A stretch of DNA of 64,000 nucleotides, from contig DASRFA010000014.1 of assembly GCA_035651755.1 (NCBI GenBank), positions 62,001 to 126,000 on the forward strand, written 5' to 3'. The translations under genes were made by a program, and so were the position numbers. The stretch comes from DASRFA01 sp035651755. Lineage in GTDB: Bacteria > Desulfobacterota > Binatia > UBA12015. The notes beneath the pieces were generated by a model. That model was not told the DNA's origin and did not search any database. It was given only the letters and a program-made list of their open reading frames with translations. Shown in pieces: positions 28,680 through 36,607 of this stretch (positions are counted from its first letter, which is position 1; every line of letters begins with the position of its first letter).

Positions 28680-29031
28680 GGCACGGGCGGGAAGGGCCCA
28701 TCCGCCGGGGGAAGGCGGCCGTGGCGAACGCCCGGGCTGCCGATCGAACGCGGCCCGAATCGGCGGCCCCGGCCGCCGGCGGCCGCACGTGACCGGGCGC
28801 CTTCGGCTCGAAACCCGGCACGCATGCAACGCTTGCATCGCTGCGAGATTTATCCACAAGCACACGGCGCGTAAACTTCTGCAGATCATTACGTATTTTC
28901 CCGCTTCCCGGGGCATGCCGCTTGCTGTTCTCGCCCGCGCCGACCCGCTCGAGAGGAGCCCCGGTCCGCGCGACCGGCCGAGTCCAGCGAGTCCCAACGC
29001 CACACCCCTGAAATCCGAGAACGGAGGACCC
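28680..29031. other. Intergenic region with palindrome and DnaA-box match
   Basis: About 350 bp between the tRNA-Pro promoter and the 31-aa gene. It holds the perfect inverted repeat ATGCAA-CGC-TTGCAT (28824-28838), then TTATCCACA (28850-28858), an exact match to the DnaA-box consensus, followed by an AT-richer stretch to about 28900. A single box is not an origin. No further gene is seen; the region probably holds the promoter of the plus-strand genes. Confidence 0.45.
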
Positions 29032-29127
29032 ATGATCGCACTCTCCGATCCTGCCACCACCCTCTGCACGGCCGTCGTCGCTGGTGTCGCCTTCGGCCTC
29101 CTCCTGATCGGGAACAAGCGGCGCTGA
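29032..29127 (+). CDS. 31-aa single-helix membrane peptide
   Basis: A 31-aa ORF: polar N-terminus, one hydrophobic helix (AVVAGVAFGLLLIG) and a basic end NKRR, as in positive-inside small membrane proteins. The ATG is preceded by a strong Shine-Dalgarno (GGAGG, 4 nt spacing), which is the main support. It lies 53 bp upstream of the conserved hypothetical gene at 29181, which has a similar ribosome-binding site, so the two may be one transcript. Function unknown. Confidence 0.55.
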   Translation: MIALSDPATTLCTAVVAGVAFGLLLIGNKRR

Positions 29128-29180
29128 CCGCACCGATCTTCGAGTCGACCCTCGAATCTGAGCACTGGAGGCCGAGAACG

Positions 29181-29711
29181 ATGAAGAGTTCCCATTCGCT
29201 CGCACTCGACACCACGCAACCCCGCTACGACGCGGGTGGTGAGGCGCGGGCGCGGGCGGCGACCGGGCTGCGGAGCGCGCAGCGGACCGCCGACGGAAAC
29301 GGCGGGACGCGCCCCGAGCGCGCCAGCCGCGACGCCACGCCGTTCGGGCCGGACGTGATCCTGCCGGCCCAGTTCTACGAGCACGCGAGCACGCTCGACC
29401 ATGCTTCGGGCGAGAAGGCCCTGATGCTGGCGGTCCTGGAGGACGGCATCCGCTGCTTCCAGGAGCACCTGAAGAATCCACGCGTCCGGCCGCGGCTTCT
29501 CGCGCGCCAGGCAGAGCGCTGGATCCGGTCCAAGGACTGGGAGTGGCCCTTCTCGTTCAACAACGTCTGTGAATCGCTCGAGCTGAATCCGGAGTGCCTG
29601 CGGGCACGCCTCCTCGCCCCGCGCGAGGACGGCGCGGCGCCTTCGAAGCCGCGCTCCAGCCATCGGGTTTATCGCCTCACGCCTCGGGTCAAGCCGCCTC
29701 GCCGGCGCTAG
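29181..29711 (+). CDS. Conserved hypothetical protein (regulatory-looking helical domain)
   Basis: 176 aa. The first ~70 residues are polar and low in complexity. The core (~75-145) contains KALMLAVLEDGIRCFQEHL, an AERWI segment, and WPFSFNNVCESLELNPECLRARLL, a helical domain I recall from hypothetical proteins of GC-rich deltaproteobacteria-like genomes but cannot name. The tail is basic. The W-x-FSF-x-NVCE-x-LEL part resembles a helix-turn-helix and may bind DNA (inference). ATG at 29181 has GGAGG about 9 nt upstream. A 60-bp tandem repeat follows the stop. Confidence 0.75.
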   Translation: MKSSHSLALDTTQPRYDAGGEARARAATGLRSAQRTADGNGGTRPERASRDATPFGPDVILPAQFYEHASTLDHASGEKALMLAVLEDGIRCFQEHLKNPRVRPRLLARQAERWIRSKDWEWPFSFNNVCESLELNPECLRARLLAPREDGAAPSKPRSSHRVYRLTPRVKPPRRR

Positions 29712-29776
29712 GCCCGGGCAGTACCGGCGCCGGCGGCCGCTGGAAGTGCTCGCGGCCGCCGGCGCCGACTAACGCC

Positions 29777-29960
29777 TCGCGAGGGGATCTCTCCCCTCGC
29801 CCCGTCGGGCAAAGCCCGCCGGGGCCCCAGGTTGTCGCACGAGGGGATCTCTCCCCTCGCCCCGTCGGGCAAAGCCCGCCGGAGCCCCAGGTTCTCGCAC
29901 GAGGGGATCTCTCCCCTCGCCCCGTCGGGCAAAGCCCGCCGGAGCCCCACTCCCCGGCTC
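29777..29960. repeat. Three tandem copies of a 60-bp hairpin repeat, copy B of a dispersed family
   Basis: Three head-to-tail units of exactly 60 bp (period visible at 29781, 29841 and 29901) differ at only a few bases. Each holds two stem-loops: GAGGGG...CCCCTC and CGGGC-AAA-GCCCG. The last unit runs into the CCCCACTCCCCGGCTCGCT module. The array lies between convergent genes (29711 plus, ihfA minus). Related copies lie at 7508-7597 and, partly, at 52410-52470. There are no spacers, so it is not CRISPR; a terminator-like or REP-like role is likely. Confidence 0.9.
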
Positions 29961-30029
29961 GCTGCGCTCGGCCGCGCGCTTCGCGCGCGGATCGCTCGTG
30001 GGTCGCGGGGCAGAATGCCCCGGGGGGGG

Positions 30030-30365
30030 TTACTGGGACGGACCCCTTAGGGTCGCGGACTCCAGGTCGGCGGTCTTCGCGGAGAGGGAGCCCCCGTTGA
30101 TCGTCGACTTCAGGACCTGGCTGGCCTTGAACGACAGGACGCGGCGGCCGGAGATGATGATCTCGGCGCCGGTCTGCGGGTTCCGGCCCTTCCGGGGGCG
30201 CTTCTCGTGGACGACGAAGTTTCCGAAGCCCGAGAGCTTCACCTTCTCGCCCTTCTCGAGGCAGGCCTTGATCAGCTCGAAGACGAGGTCCACGACCTCG
30301 CTCGCGTCCTTCTTGGAGGCCCGCGCCCTCTCGTAGATCCGCTCGACGATGTCGGCCTTGGTCAT
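30030..30365 (-). CDS. ihfA: Integration host factor alpha subunit
   Basis: DNA-bending HU/IHF-family protein. The 111-aa protein begins MTKADIVERIYE and has the VKLSGFGNFVVHEKRPRKGRNPQTG core with the intercalating-proline arm (RNPQTGAEI). About 15 extra residues extend the C-terminus (SLSAKTADLESATL). Assignment to the alpha subunit rather than HU rests on its place directly after pheT (4-bp overlap), the classic ihfA position. ATG at 30365. IHF commonly aids sigma-54 activators, several of which are encoded here. Confidence 0.92.
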   Translation of the reverse strand: MTKADIVERIYERARASKKDASEVVDLVFELIKACLEKGEKVKLSGFGNFVVHEKRPRKGRNPQTGAEIIISGRRVLSFKASQVLKSTINGGSLSAKTADLESATLRGPSQ

Positions 30366-32791
30366 GTCTCGACCTCCGAGGCGACGCCGCGCCGCTCGAA
30401 GCTGAACCTGGCTGCCAACCTGCGAAGGAGCTCCTCGTGCGCCGCGTTCACCTCCTGGTCGGTGAGCGTGCGATCGGGAGCGCGATACGAGATCGAGTAC
30501 GCGAGGCTCTTCCGACCCGGGGGTACGCCGGCGCCGGTATACTCGTCGAACAGCTCGACGTTTTCAACCAGCGGATCGCGCATCTCGACGAGGGCGTCGC
30601 GGATCGCCCCGGCCTCGACGCCGGCCTCCACCACCAGGGCGACGTCGCGCGCGACCGACGGGAAACGCGGCGGCTCGACGTAGCGCGGCGTCGGCCGCCG
30701 GCTCGCGAGCACTCCGGGCACGTCGAGCTCGAGGAGCCAGAGCTCGCCGGGCCGCAGGTCGAGGGCCTGGACGATCCCGGGGTGCGCGGCCCCGAGCCAC
30801 CCGAGCCGGCCCGCCCGACCGCGGAGCTCGGCCGCCTGGCCGGGGTGGAGCCACGGGAGGCCGCGCTCCGCCGACCACCGCGGCGCGTCCACGCCCGCCC
30901 CGGCGAGCACGGATTCGACGATATGCTTGACGTCCCCGAAGCGAAGGGGCTCGGCCGCACGCCCGACCGGCGCGGGCGGAATCCCCCAGACGAGCGCCGC
31001 CAGCGCCGTCTTCTCGAGCGCGCGGCCGCCGCCGTCGCGCGCGAACACCGTCCCGACCGTGAACAGCGGCACGAACGACTCCCCGCGCGCCTGGTTGACG
31101 GCAAGCGCACCGAGGAGCCCCGGGAGGAGGCCCCGCCGCAGCTCGCGCGCGACGGTCGCGAGCGGATTCACGAGCTCGAGCGTGCCGACGCCCGGCTCCC
31201 AGGGGCCGGGGAACAGCTCGTTGTCGCGCGGCTCGCTGAAAGCGAGCACGACGGCCTCGGCGAAGCCGTGGGCGGCGAAGCCCTCCTGCAGGCGGCGCAC
31301 CCCTTCCGCCGCGCTCGGACGCCCGCGCGCCGCGATCCGGGGACGGACGGTCGGGATCGCGTCGTACCCGCCGATGCGGGCGATCTCCTCGGCGAGGTCC
31401 GCGGCCTGCCGGAGGTCGAGCCGGTGCGGCGGCGGCACGACCTCGATCGTCTCGCCGTGCGTCCGGCCGACCGTGGCGCCGACGGCGCGGAGGCGGCGCG
31501 ACATCTCGGGCGCCTCGAGCGACGTCCCGAGGAGCGCGTTCACGCGCTTCGGCACGAGCGCGATCGACGCCGTGTCGCGCGGCGGGCCGCCCGCCTCGAG
31601 CAGCCGACCGATCGGCCGGCCTCCGAGGCCGGCGAGGAGCGCCGCGGCGCGCGCGATGGCGGCCGCGGCGCCGCTCGGGTCGACGCCGCGCTCGAACCGG
31701 AACGACGCCTCGGTATGGACGCCGTGGCGGCGCGCCGTGCGGCGGACGCCAGACGGCGAGAACACCGCCGCCTCGAGCGCGAGGCGCCGCGTTCCGTCCC
31801 CGACCTCGCTGCCCGCTCCGCCCATCACGCCGGCGAGCGCGACCGGCTCCCGCGCGTCCGCGATCACGAGGTCGTCCGGCGCGAGCTCGATCGTGCGGTC
31901 GTCGAGGAGGCGCAGGGTCTCGCCGGCGCGCGCGCGGCGGGCGACCAGGCGGGGCCCCTGGAGCCGGTCCAGGTCGAAGGCGTGCAGGGGGTGGCCGCGC
32001 TCGAGCATGACGTAGTTGGTCACGTCGACGGCCGGGCTGATCGGGCGCACCCCGCACGCGAGGAGCCGCCGCCGCATCCAGAACGGAGTCCGGGACGCGG
32101 TGGGCACGTGGCCGCGCTGCGCGCAGTACCACGGACAGAGATCGTCGGCCTCGGTCGCGACCGCGAGCGCCTCGTCGGTCTCGTCGGCGACCGGCGTCGC
32201 CTGCCGGCGCGTGCGGAGCTTCGCTCCCCAGAGCGCCGCCACCTCGCGCGCGATCCCGAGGATGGACTGGCAGTCGCCGCGGTTGGGCGCGACGGCGAGG
32301 TCGAGCACGACGAGCGGCGGCAGCGCCTCGGCGATGGCCGCCCCGGGCGCGAGGCCGCCGGGCGAGAACCCGAGCGCCGACGCGCCGAGCTCGAAGAGAC
32401 CTTCGTGCTCCTCGCTGAGGCCGAGGTCGCGCTCCGAGCAGAGGACCGCTTCGGAGCGCACGCCGCGCACGTCACGAACGGCCACCTCTCCGGCGGGCAG
32501 CGCCGCGCCCGGAAGCGCGACCGGCACGTGCTGCCCGGGCGCGACGCCGGGCGCGCCGCACACGACGCTCACGCTCTCGTCGCGGCCGATCGCGACCCGG
32601 CACACCGTGAGGCCGGGCTCGGACGGATGCGGCTCGACCGCGGCGATCCGCCCGACGACCACGCCGTGCGGCAGCGCCGAGCGCTCGATGCCCTCGACCT
32701 CGAATCCCGCCGAGGTGAGGCGCGCCGCGAGACCGTCGGCGTCCGCCGGGAGCGGCACGAGCTCCTCGAGCCAGTCGAGTGGAATGCGCAT
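30362..32791 (-). CDS. pheT: Phenylalanyl-tRNA synthetase beta subunit
   Basis: Forms the (alpha-beta)2 synthetase with PheS and contributes editing and tRNA binding. The 809-aa protein starts MRIPLDWLEELVPLP, has the tRNA-binding EMAP-like domain (VVGRIAAVEPHP), then VAPNRGDCQSILGIARE, YVMLERGHPLHAFDLDRL, VMGGAGSEVGDGTRRL and the B5 region, ending with an anticodon-binding ferredoxin-like domain (FPSVARDVALVVEA). Length matches the family. ATG at 32791, 14 bp after pheS; its end overlaps ihfA. Confidence 0.97.
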   Translation of the reverse strand: MRIPLDWLEELVPLPADADGLAARLTSAGFEVEGIERSALPHGVVVGRIAAVEPHPSEPGLTVCRVAIGRDESVSVVCGAPGVAPGQHVPVALPGAALPAGEVAVRDVRGVRSEAVLCSERDLGLSEEHEGLFELGASALGFSPGGLAPGAAIAEALPPLVVLDLAVAPNRGDCQSILGIAREVAALWGAKLRTRRQATPVADETDEALAVATEADDLCPWYCAQRGHVPTASRTPFWMRRRLLACGVRPISPAVDVTNYVMLERGHPLHAFDLDRLQGPRLVARRARAGETLRLLDDRTIELAPDDLVIADAREPVALAGVMGGAGSEVGDGTRRLALEAAVFSPSGVRRTARRHGVHTEASFRFERGVDPSGAAAAIARAAALLAGLGGRPIGRLLEAGGPPRDTASIALVPKRVNALLGTSLEAPEMSRRLRAVGATVGRTHGETIEVVPPPHRLDLRQAADLAEEIARIGGYDAIPTVRPRIAARGRPSAAEGVRRLQEGFAAHGFAEAVVLAFSEPRDNELFPGPWEPGVGTLELVNPLATVARELRRGLLPGLLGALAVNQARGESFVPLFTVGTVFARDGGGRALEKTALAALVWGIPPAPVGRAAEPLRFGDVKHIVESVLAGAGVDAPRWSAERGLPWLHPGQAAELRGRAGRLGWLGAAHPGIVQALDLRPGELWLLELDVPGVLASRRPTPRYVEPPRFPSVARDVALVVEAGVEAGAIRDALVEMRDPLVENVELFDEYTGAGVPPGRKSLAYSISYRAPDRTLTDQEVNAAHEELLRRLAARFSFERRGVASEVET

Positions 32792-32804
32792 CGCTCGCTC
32801 GTCC

Positions 32805-33833
32805 CTAGAACTGGCGCAGGAAACGCAGGTCGTTCTCGGTCAAGAGCCGGATGTCGTCGATCGCGTGGCGAAGCATGGCGAGGCGCTCGAGCCCGACGCC
32901 GAACGCGAACCCCGAGACGGCTTCCGGATCGTAGCCGACCGCGCGCAGGACGTTCGGGTGGATCATTCCGGCGCCGAGGATCTCGAGCCAGCCGGCGCCC
33001 TTGCACACGCGGCACGCCGGATCGCTCCCGCGGCAGACCGCGCAGCCGATGTCGACCTCGGCCCCGGGCTCGACGAACGGAAAGAAGGACGCGCGGAAGC
33101 GGACCGGCACGTCGCCGAAGAAGGCCGTCAGGAACTCCGTCAAGAGCCCCTTCATCTCGGCGAAGCTCACCGCCTCGTCGACGAGGAAGCAGTCGATCTG
33201 GTGGAACATCGGCGCGTGCGTCATGTCGTGCACGTCGCGCCGATAGGTCGTGCCGGGGGTGATGATCGCGAGCGGCGGCTTCCGCGTCCGCATGACGTGG
33301 ATCTGGCTCGGCGTGCAGTGCGTGCGGAGCAGCTTTCCGTCGGGGAGGAGGAAGGTGTCCTGCATGTCGCGCGCCGGGTGGTCGGGCGGGAAGTTGAGGG
33401 CCTCGAAGTTGTGCTCGTCGTCCTCGATCTCCGGGCCGTCCCAGACCTCGAAGCCCATGCGCTCGAAGATGTCGACGGCGTCCTCGGTCGCCGTGCGGAG
33501 CGGGTGGCGATGGCCGGGCGGCCAGCCGCGCGCCGGGACCGTGACGTCGACGCGCTCGGCGGCGAGGCGCTCGGCCGCGTGGCGCGCGCGCAGCTCGCCG
33601 AGCGCGCGCTCGAGCCCGTCCTCGATCGCCCGCTTGGCGGTGTTCGCGCGCTCTCCGATCGCGGGGCGCTCGGCCGGAGGAGCGTCCTTCAGGCCTCGCA
33701 GGATCGCGGTCAGCGCGCCCTTTCGGCCGAGGACCTCGACGCGCAGGCGCTCGAGGTCGGCTTCGCTCGAGAGGTCCGCGATCGCAGCCAGGCTGCGCGT
33801 CTCGAGGGCGTCGATCTCCGCGGCGACGGACAC
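32805..33833 (-). CDS. pheS: Phenylalanyl-tRNA synthetase alpha subunit
   Basis: Catalytic class II synthetase subunit. The 342-aa protein has an N-terminal coiled-coil arm, RHPLRTATEDAVDIFERMGFEV, motif 2 region TTYRRDVHDMTHAPMFHQIDCFLVDE, and motif 3 GFAFGVGLERLAMLRHAIDDIR. A cysteine pair in CAVCRGSDPACRVCKGAGW replaces the usual GCxVC-xG segment and could bind zinc. The start is GTG at 33833, preceding a normal N-terminal arm. 40 bp separates it from rplT. Confidence 0.97.
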   Translation of the reverse strand: MSVAAEIDALETRSLAAIADLSSEADLERLRVEVLGRKGALTAILRGLKDAPPAERPAIGERANTAKRAIEDGLERALGELRARHAAERLAAERVDVTVPARGWPPGHRHPLRTATEDAVDIFERMGFEVWDGPEIEDDEHNFEALNFPPDHPARDMQDTFLLPDGKLLRTHCTPSQIHVMRTRKPPLAIITPGTTYRRDVHDMTHAPMFHQIDCFLVDEAVSFAEMKGLLTEFLTAFFGDVPVRFRASFFPFVEPGAEVDIGCAVCRGSDPACRVCKGAGWLEILGAGMIHPNVLRAVGYDPEAVSGFAFGVGLERLAMLRHAIDDIRLLTENDLRFLRQF

Positions 33834-33873
33834 GGCGCGAGTCGCTGAAGGTCTCTGCCTGCCCGACCGCGGA

Positions 33874-34233
33874 TCAGGCGGCGAGCGCGGCCTTCACCTT
33901 CTCGGCGATCGCTCCGAAGGCCTGCTCGTCGCGCACCGCGAGGTCAGCGAGCACCTTCCGATCCATCTCGATCCCCGCCTTCTTCAGGCCCAGAACGAAG
34001 CGGCTATACGAGAGGCCGAGTCCGCGCACGGCGGCGTTGATGCGGACGATCCAGAGCGAGCGGAACTCGCGCTTGCGGACCTTGCGGTCGCGGTAGGCGT
34101 AGGTGAGGCCCTTCTCGACCGTCTCGCGCGCCTGCCGATAGAGCTTCCGCCGTCCGCCGACGTTACCCTTGGCGAGCTTCATCACCTTCTTGCGGCGACG
34201 GCGCGCCTTGAAACCCTTCTTCACCCTGGGCAT
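33874..34233 (-). CDS. rplT: 50S ribosomal protein L20
   Basis: 119-aa basic protein with the start MPRVKKGFKARRRRKKVMKL, RKLYRQARETVEKGLTYAYRDRK and LWIVRINAAVRGLGLSYSRFV, as in all L20 proteins; binds 23S rRNA early in assembly and often represses its own operon. ATG at 34233, 25 bp after rpmI. Internal member of thrS-rpmI-rplT-pheS-pheT-ihfA. Confidence 0.98.
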   Translation of the reverse strand: MPRVKKGFKARRRRKKVMKLAKGNVGGRRKLYRQARETVEKGLTYAYRDRKVRKREFRSLWIVRINAAVRGLGLSYSRFVLGLKKAGIEMDRKVLADLAVRDEQAFGAIAEKVKAALAA

Positions 34234-34258
34234 CGGAGCCTCTCCTCGAATTCCGCTT

Positions 34259-34456
34259 TCACAGGTACGGCAGGAGGCGCTTGACGCCCGCCTCGTCCGC
34301 CTTGGTGACGATCGCCCCGTGGCGGAGCTTGCGCTTGAGCTTGCGCGACTTGCACGACATCTGGTGGCGCGCGAACGCGTGCGACCGCTTCACCTTGCCG
34401 CTGCCCGTCGCCTTGAAGCGCTTCGCCGCCGAGCGGTTGGTCTTGATCTTGGGCAT
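34259..34456 (-). CDS. rpmI: 50S ribosomal protein L35
   Basis: 65-aa basic protein MPKIKTNRSAAKRFKATGSGKVKR..., canonical L35 with a typical C-terminus (VKRLLPYL). ATG at 34456, 39 bp after the thrS stop. In most bacteria infC lies between thrS and rpmI; here there is no room for it. Confidence 0.98.
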   Translation of the reverse strand: MPKIKTNRSAAKRFKATGSGKVKRSHAFARHQMSCKSRKLKRKLRHGAIVTKADEAGVKRLLPYL

Positions 34457-34495
34457 ATCGCTCTCTCGTCCTTCTTCGATTCGCGTGGACTTCGA

Positions 34496-36460
34496 TCAAC
34501 CCGGGATGGCGACCGCCTCGGGCGCCGCGGACACCGCGCCGCCGTCGGGGCGCGCGATCGGAAGGCGTGCCTTGTCGGCGACCTCGCGCACGAAGTCGTC
34601 GAGCGCCTGCGGTGGGCGGTTCCCGGCGCCGCGCCAGCGCGGCGCGACCGTTCCCTGCGCGGCCTCCTTGTCGCCGACCACCGCGATCACCGGGGTCTTC
34701 TGCATCTCCGCCGCCCGGATCTTGAAGCCGAGCTTCTCGTTCCGCGGGTCGACCTCGGCGCGCACGCCCGCCGCCTGGAGGCGTCGCGCGACCTCTTCCG
34801 CCCAGCCCGTCGTGCGATCGGTCACGCTCAGCACCCGGACCTGCTCGGGCGCGAGCCAGAGCGGAAGCGCGCCCGCGGTGTGCTCGAGGAGGATCGCGAT
34901 GAAGCGCTCGATCGAGCCGAGGATCGCGCGGTGGAGCATGACCGGGCGGCCGTCGGTGCCGTCCGGCTTGACGTAGCGCACCCCGAAGCGATCCGGCATC
35001 GCGCAGTCGATCTGGATCGTCGACAGCGTCCACGAGCGCTTCAGGGCGTCGCGGAAGTTGAACGCGATCTTCGGGCCGTAGAACGCCCCGTCGCCCGGGC
35101 TCACGGTGTACTCGAAGCCGGCGCCCTCGAGGCCGCGCTTGAGCGTCGCCTCCGCTTCCTCCCAGAGGGCGATCTCGCCCAGGAACTTCTCGGGGCGGGT
35201 CTCGACCGCGACGCTCACCTGGTCGAAGCCGAAGGCGTCGTACACCTCGCGCGTCATCGCGAGGAAAGCCGCGAACTCCTCGTCGGCCTGCTCGGGCGTA
35301 CAGAAGATGTGCGCGTCGTCCTGCGTGAAGCCGCGAACGCGCGTCAGGCCGGACAGCACGCCGGAGCGCTCGAAGCGGTGGAGCCGCGAGAAGTCGGCGT
35401 AGCGAAGCGGCAGGTCGCGATACGACTTCTTCCCCTGCGCATAGAAGTACAGGTGGCCGGGGCAGTTCATCGGCTTGATGCCGTACTCCTCCTCGTCGGC
35501 GGCCAGGAGGAACATGTCGTCGCGGTAGCTCTCGTAGTGCCCCGAGGTCTTGAAGATGTCGCTCTTGTAGAGGAGCGGCGTCACGATCTCGGTGTAGCCG
35601 TAGCGCCGGTAGAGCTCGCGGACGTACGCGATCAGCGTGTTGTAGACGACCGTTCCGCGCGGGTGGAAGAACGGCACGCCGGGAGAGATCGGGTGCAGCG
35701 AGAACAGGTCGAGCGCGGGGCCGAGCCGGCGGTGGTCGCGCTTGCGCGCCTCCTCGAGGAGCGCGAGGTGCTCCTCGAGCGCCGCGCGGTCCGCCCACGC
35801 GGTCCCGTAGATCCGTTGCAGCATCTCGTTCCGCTCGTCGCCGCGCCAGTACGCGCCCGCGACGTGCGTGAGCTTGAACGCGCCGAGCCGCCCGGTCGAC
35901 GGAACGTGCGGCCCGCGGCAGAGATCCGTGAACTCGCCCTGGGTGTAGAGCGTCACCGGCTCGCCTTCGGGGATCGCGGCGATGATCTCCGCCTTGTAGC
36001 GCTCGCCCATGTCGGCGAAGCGCCGGACGGCGGCCGCGCGCTCGGCGACCTCGCGCGTGATCGGGAAGTCGGACTTCACGATCTTCCGCATCTCGGCCTC
36101 GACGAGCTCGAGGTCCTCGGGCGTGAACGCGCGCTCGAAGCTGAAGTCGTAGTAGAAGCCGTCGTCGATCACGGGCCCGATGGTGATCTGCGCGTTCGGG
36201 AAGAGGCGCTTCACGGCCTGCGCCATCAGGTGCGCGGTCGAGTGCCGGATCACCTCGAGCCCCTCCGGGCTCGCGGGCGCGATCGGCGCCAGGGTCGCGT
36301 CGGACTCGACGGGACGCGAGAGGTCGACGCTGCGACCGTTCAGGCGCGCGGCGACCGCGTCGCCGAGGGCACCGCCTCGCTCGAGGATCGCGCGAACGGT
36401 GTCGCCGGCTTCCGCCTGCACCGTTCCACGACCGGAGATATCAACCGCGAGCTCGGGCAT
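34496..36460 (-). CDS. thrS: Threonyl-tRNA synthetase
   Basis: Class IIa synthetase. The 654-aa protein has an N-terminal TGS domain (~1-60), the editing domain with HSTAHLMAQAVKRLFP and YYDFSFERAFTPEDLELVE, the THVAGAYWRGDERNEMLQRIYGTA segment, catalytic motifs KPMNCPGHLYFY, FSRLHRFERSGVLSGLTRVRGFTQDDAH and GRPVMLHRAILGSIERF, and a C-terminal anticodon domain. ATG at 36460, 17 bp after tRNA-Val on the same strand, so the tRNA and the operon may share the strong-looking -35 at 36597-36602. Confidence 0.98.
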   Translation of the reverse strand: MPELAVDISGRGTVQAEAGDTVRAILERGGALGDAVAARLNGRSVDLSRPVESDATLAPIAPASPEGLEVIRHSTAHLMAQAVKRLFPNAQITIGPVIDDGFYYDFSFERAFTPEDLELVEAEMRKIVKSDFPITREVAERAAAVRRFADMGERYKAEIIAAIPEGEPVTLYTQGEFTDLCRGPHVPSTGRLGAFKLTHVAGAYWRGDERNEMLQRIYGTAWADRAALEEHLALLEEARKRDHRRLGPALDLFSLHPISPGVPFFHPRGTVVYNTLIAYVRELYRRYGYTEIVTPLLYKSDIFKTSGHYESYRDDMFLLAADEEEYGIKPMNCPGHLYFYAQGKKSYRDLPLRYADFSRLHRFERSGVLSGLTRVRGFTQDDAHIFCTPEQADEEFAAFLAMTREVYDAFGFDQVSVAVETRPEKFLGEIALWEEAEATLKRGLEGAGFEYTVSPGDGAFYGPKIAFNFRDALKRSWTLSTIQIDCAMPDRFGVRYVKPDGTDGRPVMLHRAILGSIERFIAILLEHTAGALPLWLAPEQVRVLSVTDRTTGWAEEVARRLQAAGVRAEVDPRNEKLGFKIRAAEMQKTPVIAVVGDKEAAQGTVAPRWRGAGNRPPQALDDFVREVADKARLPIARPDGGAVSAAPEAVAIPG

Positions 36461-36476
36461 CGACCGTTCCCGGAGA

Positions 36477-36548
36477 TAGGCACGGGCGGGATTGAACCGC
36501 CGACCTCTTCCGTGTCAAGGAAGCGCTCTCCCACTGAGCTACGTGCCT
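36477..36548 (-). tRNA. tRNA-Val (GAC anticodon)
   Basis: 72-nt cloverleaf: acceptor AGGCACG/CGTGCCT, discriminator A, D arm GCTC/GAGC, anticodon stem CTTCC/GGAAG with loop TTGACAC (anticodon GAC), T arm GGCGG/CCGCC. No CCA encoded. Lies 17 bp upstream of thrS. Confidence 0.95.
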
Positions 36549-36573
36549 ATGGCCGCCAAAAAGGTAACCCAGT

Positions 36574-36602
36574 CGGCTACCAATGAGCCCGTGGACTGTC
36601 AA
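36574..36602 (-). promoter_or_regulatory. Candidate sigma-70-type promoter of tRNA-Val/thrS
   Basis: Minus strand TTGACA (perfect -35), 17-bp spacer, TAGCCG (weak -10), 25 bp before the tRNA. The -35 lies only 6 bp from the start codon of the divergent permease gene, so the two promoters must be intertwined. Confidence 0.5.
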
Positions 36603-36607
36603 CCGAG

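Noticed and set aside
28850..28858. Replication origin at the DnaA-box match
   Set aside because: A single box without clustered boxes, AT-rich unwinding element or dnaA/dnaN neighbours is not an origin.
29708..29950. Minus-strand 80-codon frame with three peptide repeats (ALPDGARGEIPS type)
   Set aside because: It is the translated 60-bp hairpin array; no start signal, and the DNA repeat explains the pattern.
29777..29960. CRISPR-like array
   Set aside because: Units are contiguous with no unique spacers and no cas genes are present.
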